Shown: positions 14,968 through 17,485 of the stretch, in pieces
Layout: every line of letters starts with the position of its first letter
Position numbering within the stretch: position 1 is the stretch's first letter
Assembly: GCA_002329125.1 (NCBI GenBank)
Contig: DCXX01000064.1
Location: forward strand, 1 to 17,485
Reading direction: 5' to 3'
DNA: 17,485 nucleotides
Source of the DNA: Fidelibacterota bacterium UBA2125
Lineage (GTDB): Bacteria > Fidelibacterota > Marinisomatia > Marinisomatales > S15-B10
Notes under the pieces: generated by a model
Seen by the model: only the letters and a program-made list of their open reading frames with translations
Databases searched by the model: none
What the model was told of the DNA's origin: nothing
Made by a program: the position numbers and the translations under genes

Positions 14968-15022
14968 GTTGGAGAAATGGAGAATCCACAGAATATTCTC
15001 GCTTGGCCAATAGAGGATAAAG

Positions 15023-16204
15023 ATGGATACGATTAAGCTGAGACTAACAGATGAATTAAAGAAAATCCGTGATGGAGGCCTGTTCAAATCGGAAAGAGTG
15101 ATTCAATCCCAGCAGAGTGCCGAGATCACGGTCAACGACGAATCGGTCATCAATTTCTGTGCGAACAACTATCTCGGCCTGGCAAACCACCCGGACCTCA
15201 TCAAAGCAGCTCAGGAGGGTATAAAGAGATGGGGTTTCGGACTCAGTTCTGTCAGGTTCATCTGCGGAACTCAGACTATTCATAAAGAACTTGAAAAAAA
15301 GATTTCACAGTTCCTCCAGATGGATGACACGATCTTATACACCTCCTGCTTTGATGCTAACGGCGGCTTGTTCGAAACCATTTTAAGCCCTGAGGACGCT
15401 GTCATCTCAGATCAATTGAATCACGCTTCTATTATTGACGGTGTCCGACTTTGCAAGGCAGAACGTTTCCGCTATGCCAATAGCGACATGGATGAACTGG
15501 AATCGACCCTGAAAAAAACACAAAACCACCGGACACGCATTATAACCACAGATGGCGTCTTCTCCATGGACGGGTTTGTTGCAAAACTTGACAAGATCTG
15601 TGACCTGGCTGAGAAGTATAATGCTCTAGTTCATGTAGATGACTCCCACGCCACGGGATTTTTCGGCCCTACCGGCCGCGGTTCCATTGAACACAGAAAT
15701 GTCATGGGCCGGGTAGATATCGTCACATCCACCATGGGCAAAGCGCTGGGCGGTGCTAGTGGCGGATTTACTTCCGGAAGACAGGAAATTGTGGATTTTC
15801 TTCGTCAACGGTCACGGCCCTATCTGTTCAGCAATACGGTTGCGCCTGCCATCATTTGTGCCACTATCACTTGCCTTAACATGCTCTCGAAGACAACTGA
15901 GTTAAGAGATCAGCTTGAAAGTAACACACTTGAATTCAGGAAGCGTATGACCGAAGCGGGATTTGACATCAAGCACGGAGTTCACCCCATTGTCCCTATC
16001 ATGTTGGGTGATGCAAAACTGGCCCAGGGTATGGCGGCTGATCTGCTTGAGAAAGGTATTTATGTCATTGGATTTTCCTTCCCTGTAGTGCCCAAAGGGG
16101 AAGCAAGGATTCGAGTACAGATCAGTGCTGCGCACACAAAGCAACATTTAGACCAGGCTATTAATTCTTTCATCGCTGTAGCAAAACAGCACAAGGTTCT
16201 TTAA
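15023..16204 (+). CDS. kbl: 2-amino-3-ketobutyrate CoA ligase (glycine C-acetyltransferase)
   Basis: A 393-residue PLP enzyme of the alpha-oxoamine synthase family. The Schiff-base lysine is K240 (TSTMGKALGG), with D206 and H209 in VDDSHATG matching D210/H213 of E. coli Kbl, and the substrate stretch FCANNYLGL near residue 45. It splits 2-amino-3-ketobutyrate with CoA into glycine and acetyl-CoA. Being next to tdh separates it from the similar BioF and serine palmitoyltransferase. AGAGG (15012-15016) lies before the ATG. Length is that of E. coli Kbl (398) within a few residues. Confidence 0.95.
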   Translation: MDTIKLRLTDELKKIRDGGLFKSERVIQSQQSAEITVNDESVINFCANNYLGLANHPDLIKAAQEGIKRWGFGLSSVRFICGTQTIHKELEKKISQFLQMDDTILYTSCFDANGGLFETILSPEDAVISDQLNHASIIDGVRLCKAERFRYANSDMDELESTLKKTQNHRTRIITTDGVFSMDGFVAKLDKICDLAEKYNALVHVDDSHATGFFGPTGRGSIEHRNVMGRVDIVTSTMGKALGGASGGFTSGRQEIVDFLRQRSRPYLFSNTVAPAIICATITCLNMLSKTTELRDQLESNTLEFRKRMTEAGFDIKHGVHPIVPIMLGDAKLAQGMAADLLEKGIYVIGFSFPVVPKGEARIRVQISAAHTKQHLDQAINSFIAVAKQHKVL

Positions 16205-16247
16205 TATCACGTCCTGACGAAACGGTGATTTCGAAACTCAGTTTATT

Positions 16248-16252
16248 GGAGG
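16248..16252 (+). promoter_or_regulatory. Strong ribosome binding site of the exported aminotransferase-fold gene
   Basis: GGAGG lies seven bases before the ATG at 16260. It fixes the start and so includes the twin-arginine signal in the protein. Confidence 0.75.
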
Positions 16253-16259
16253 AAAGGTT

Positions 16260-17485
16260 ATGACTACATCCAGACGAAGTTTTCTGAAACGGTTTGGTGC
16301 AGTGGCAGGGGGAACAGCCCTGATTCCCGTCGCAAAAGCAGGTACAATGAAAGGGACTTCAACAAAACCGGTCCCACTGAGCAAAGATTCATCCTGGGCC
16401 GAGGTCCAGAACCAATTCATGCTGGATCCGGAGATTATCTATATGAACATCGGTACTGAAGGGTCTCTCCCACAACCAGTCTTCGATGCTTACATTGCTT
16501 CGCTTAAACAGTTTACCGCCAGCCCAACTGACGCTACTTTTCTGAATGAAGATCTCAACTACTTTCAGGAGATTAACAGAGAGAAGGTAGCAAGATTTAT
16601 GGGCGCGGAAAAAGAAGAGATCGTTATTACTGGTAACACCGCCATGGGAATAAACGTGGTCCTTTTCGGCCTCGATTATAAGAATGGTGATGAGATCATT
16701 TCAACGCATCACGACCATGTGGCTGAACTGTCACCATCTAAAATCCTTGCCAAACGGCGGGATATCAAGTTTACACAAATAGCAATTCCTTCCCCACCGA
16801 GTGATAAAAAAGAGATTGTCTCCGCTTTTCGTAAAGCGATCAACCAGTCACGGAACAAGCCAAAGGTACTGCTCATCTGTCATATCAATTTCACCACAGG
16901 CCTTCGCATGCCTGTGAAAGAGTTGTGCCAGCTGGCCAAAGAGCAAAACATGATCTCCGTGGTTGACGGCGCTCACGGACTTGGCATGCTGGATCTTGAC
17001 ATGAAACAACTGGGATGCGACTACTATTCAACGGCTGGCCACAAATGGCTAAACTGTTTGCCTGGAACGGGTGTTTTATACATGAAAGGCGGCAGTAATA
17101 ACCCCAGAGGGATGTGGCCTGTACTGACTGAGGTCTATGATATCCGAGATGAGAATGACGAACTTCTCGATATTGCCACACAACTCCAGGTGCGAGGACA
17201 GAATGATACACCCGCCTTTGTGGCCATGGTCGCCGCAATGGACCTTCAATCTGATTTAGGAAAGAAACGGATTGAAGAACGGGTGCTTGATTTAAATGAT
17301 TATCTCAAGAAGCGTATCGTGGAAATCTGGGGTGAGAAAAGTCTTTTTGCTCCTCCCCCAGGTATAAAGAATCGAGACCTCTCCAGTGGTATGGCCTCAT
17401 TCAACCCAAATACTAAGAGAAAGTATGAAAAAGAATATGTGGAGAAAATCTGGGAAAAGGTTTACGGAGAACATAAAATCTGGAT
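16260..17485 (+). CDS. Class V aminotransferase-fold protein with twin-arginine (Tat) signal, isopenicillin N epimerase-like (3' truncated by window)
   Basis: The frame is open from the ATG at 16260 to the window end (408 complete codons), so the C-terminus is missing. Residues 4-10 read SRRSFLK, a full twin-arginine consensus, followed by a weakly hydrophobic segment (FGAVAGGTALIPVAKA), so export of the folded protein through Tat, or retention by an uncut signal, is expected. The body is a fold-type I PLP enzyme of the class V/cysteine desulfurase-like group: GNTAMGINV near 120, PLP aspartate D236 in VVDGAHGLG, and the Schiff-base lysine K262 in STAGHKW. Isopenicillin N epimerase-like proteins with Tat signals are known, but the substrate cannot be told from sequence. 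PLP would have to be inserted before export. It follows kbl by 55 bases and may share its transcript, though it has its own strong ribosome site. Confidence 0.85.
   Translation, partial: MTTSRRSFLKRFGAVAGGTALIPVAKAGTMKGTSTKPVPLSKDSSWAEVQNQFMLDPEIIYMNIGTEGSLPQPVFDAYIASLKQFTASPTDATFLNEDLNYFQEINREKVARFMGAEKEEIVITGNTAMGINVVLFGLDYKNGDEIISTHHDHVAELSPSKILAKRRDIKFTQIAIPSPPSDKKEIVSAFRKAINQSRNKPKVLLICHINFTTGLRMPVKELCQLAKEQNMISVVDGAHGLGMLDLDMKQLGCDYYSTAGHKWLNCLPGTGVLYMKGGSNNPRGMWPVLTEVYDIRDENDELLDIATQLQVRGQNDTPAFVAMVAAMDLQSDLGKKRIEERVLDLNDYLKKRIVEIWGEKSLFAPPPGIKNRDLSSGMASFNPNTKRKYEKEYVEKIWEKVYGEHKIW

Noticed and set aside
14979..15000. Hairpin GAGAAT/ATTCTC between tdh and kbl
   Set aside because: Only six pairs around a nine-to-ten-base loop, A/T rich, without a T-run; not enough for an attenuator or terminator.

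Overview
This 17.5 kb window is a dense, ordinary-looking bacterial chromosomal segment (roughly mid-40s % GC by eye) with no rRNA, tRNA, CRISPR array, insertion sequence or phage gene that I can see. No stretch above 300 bases lacks a gene; the largest gaps are about 150 bases (13789-13941 and 3731-3885). The gene set suggests a Gram-negative aerobe or facultative organism: an H+-type F1Fo ATP synthase in one cluster, a bactofilin beside an M23 peptidase, an SDR-type threonine dehydrogenase with Kbl, a FadN-type beta-oxidation fusion, and frequent TTG starts. I lean towards the FCB superphylum, possibly Neomarinimicrobiota/SAR406, but this is a low-confidence guess from protein flavour only.

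Layout. (1) 1-1506, plus strand: C-terminal part of a 3-hydroxyacyl-CoA dehydrogenase/enoyl-CoA hydratase fusion, closed by an intrinsic terminator. (2) 1534-3730, minus strand: aspS followed by a small HD hydrolase with every metal and catalytic residue of the Mesh1/SpoT ppGpp hydrolases. (3) 3886-13788, minus strand: fourteen genes in one continuous run, parA, parB, M23 peptidase, bactofilin, atpZ, a four-helix membrane protein in the atpI position, then atpB-E-F-H-A-G-D-C. No gap in this run exceeds 22 bases, six junctions overlap, and a hairpin plus T-tract follows atpC. (4) 13789-13941: divergent control region with a 19-base perfect palindrome, a plausible promoter for the rightward genes and a weak one for parA. 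(5) 13942-17485, plus strand: L-threonine 3-dehydrogenase, glycine C-acetyltransferase (kbl), and a class V aminotransferase-fold protein with a twin-arginine signal that runs off the window.

How the genes fit. tdh and kbl together convert threonine to glycine and acetyl-CoA. The minus-strand superoperon joins chromosome segregation (ParAB), envelope shaping (M23 and bactofilin) and energy conversion (ATP synthase) on what may be one transcript. ParAB next to atp is a known origin-proximal arrangement in many bacteria; the shape module placed between them and coupled by overlaps is the most notable part here. The aspS/hydrolase pair links tRNA charging to probable alarmone removal. I see no convincing evidence of a wholly new defence or mobile system. 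The interesting points are the operon architecture, the control region, a second buried carboxylate in the c subunit, and the exported PLP-fold protein.
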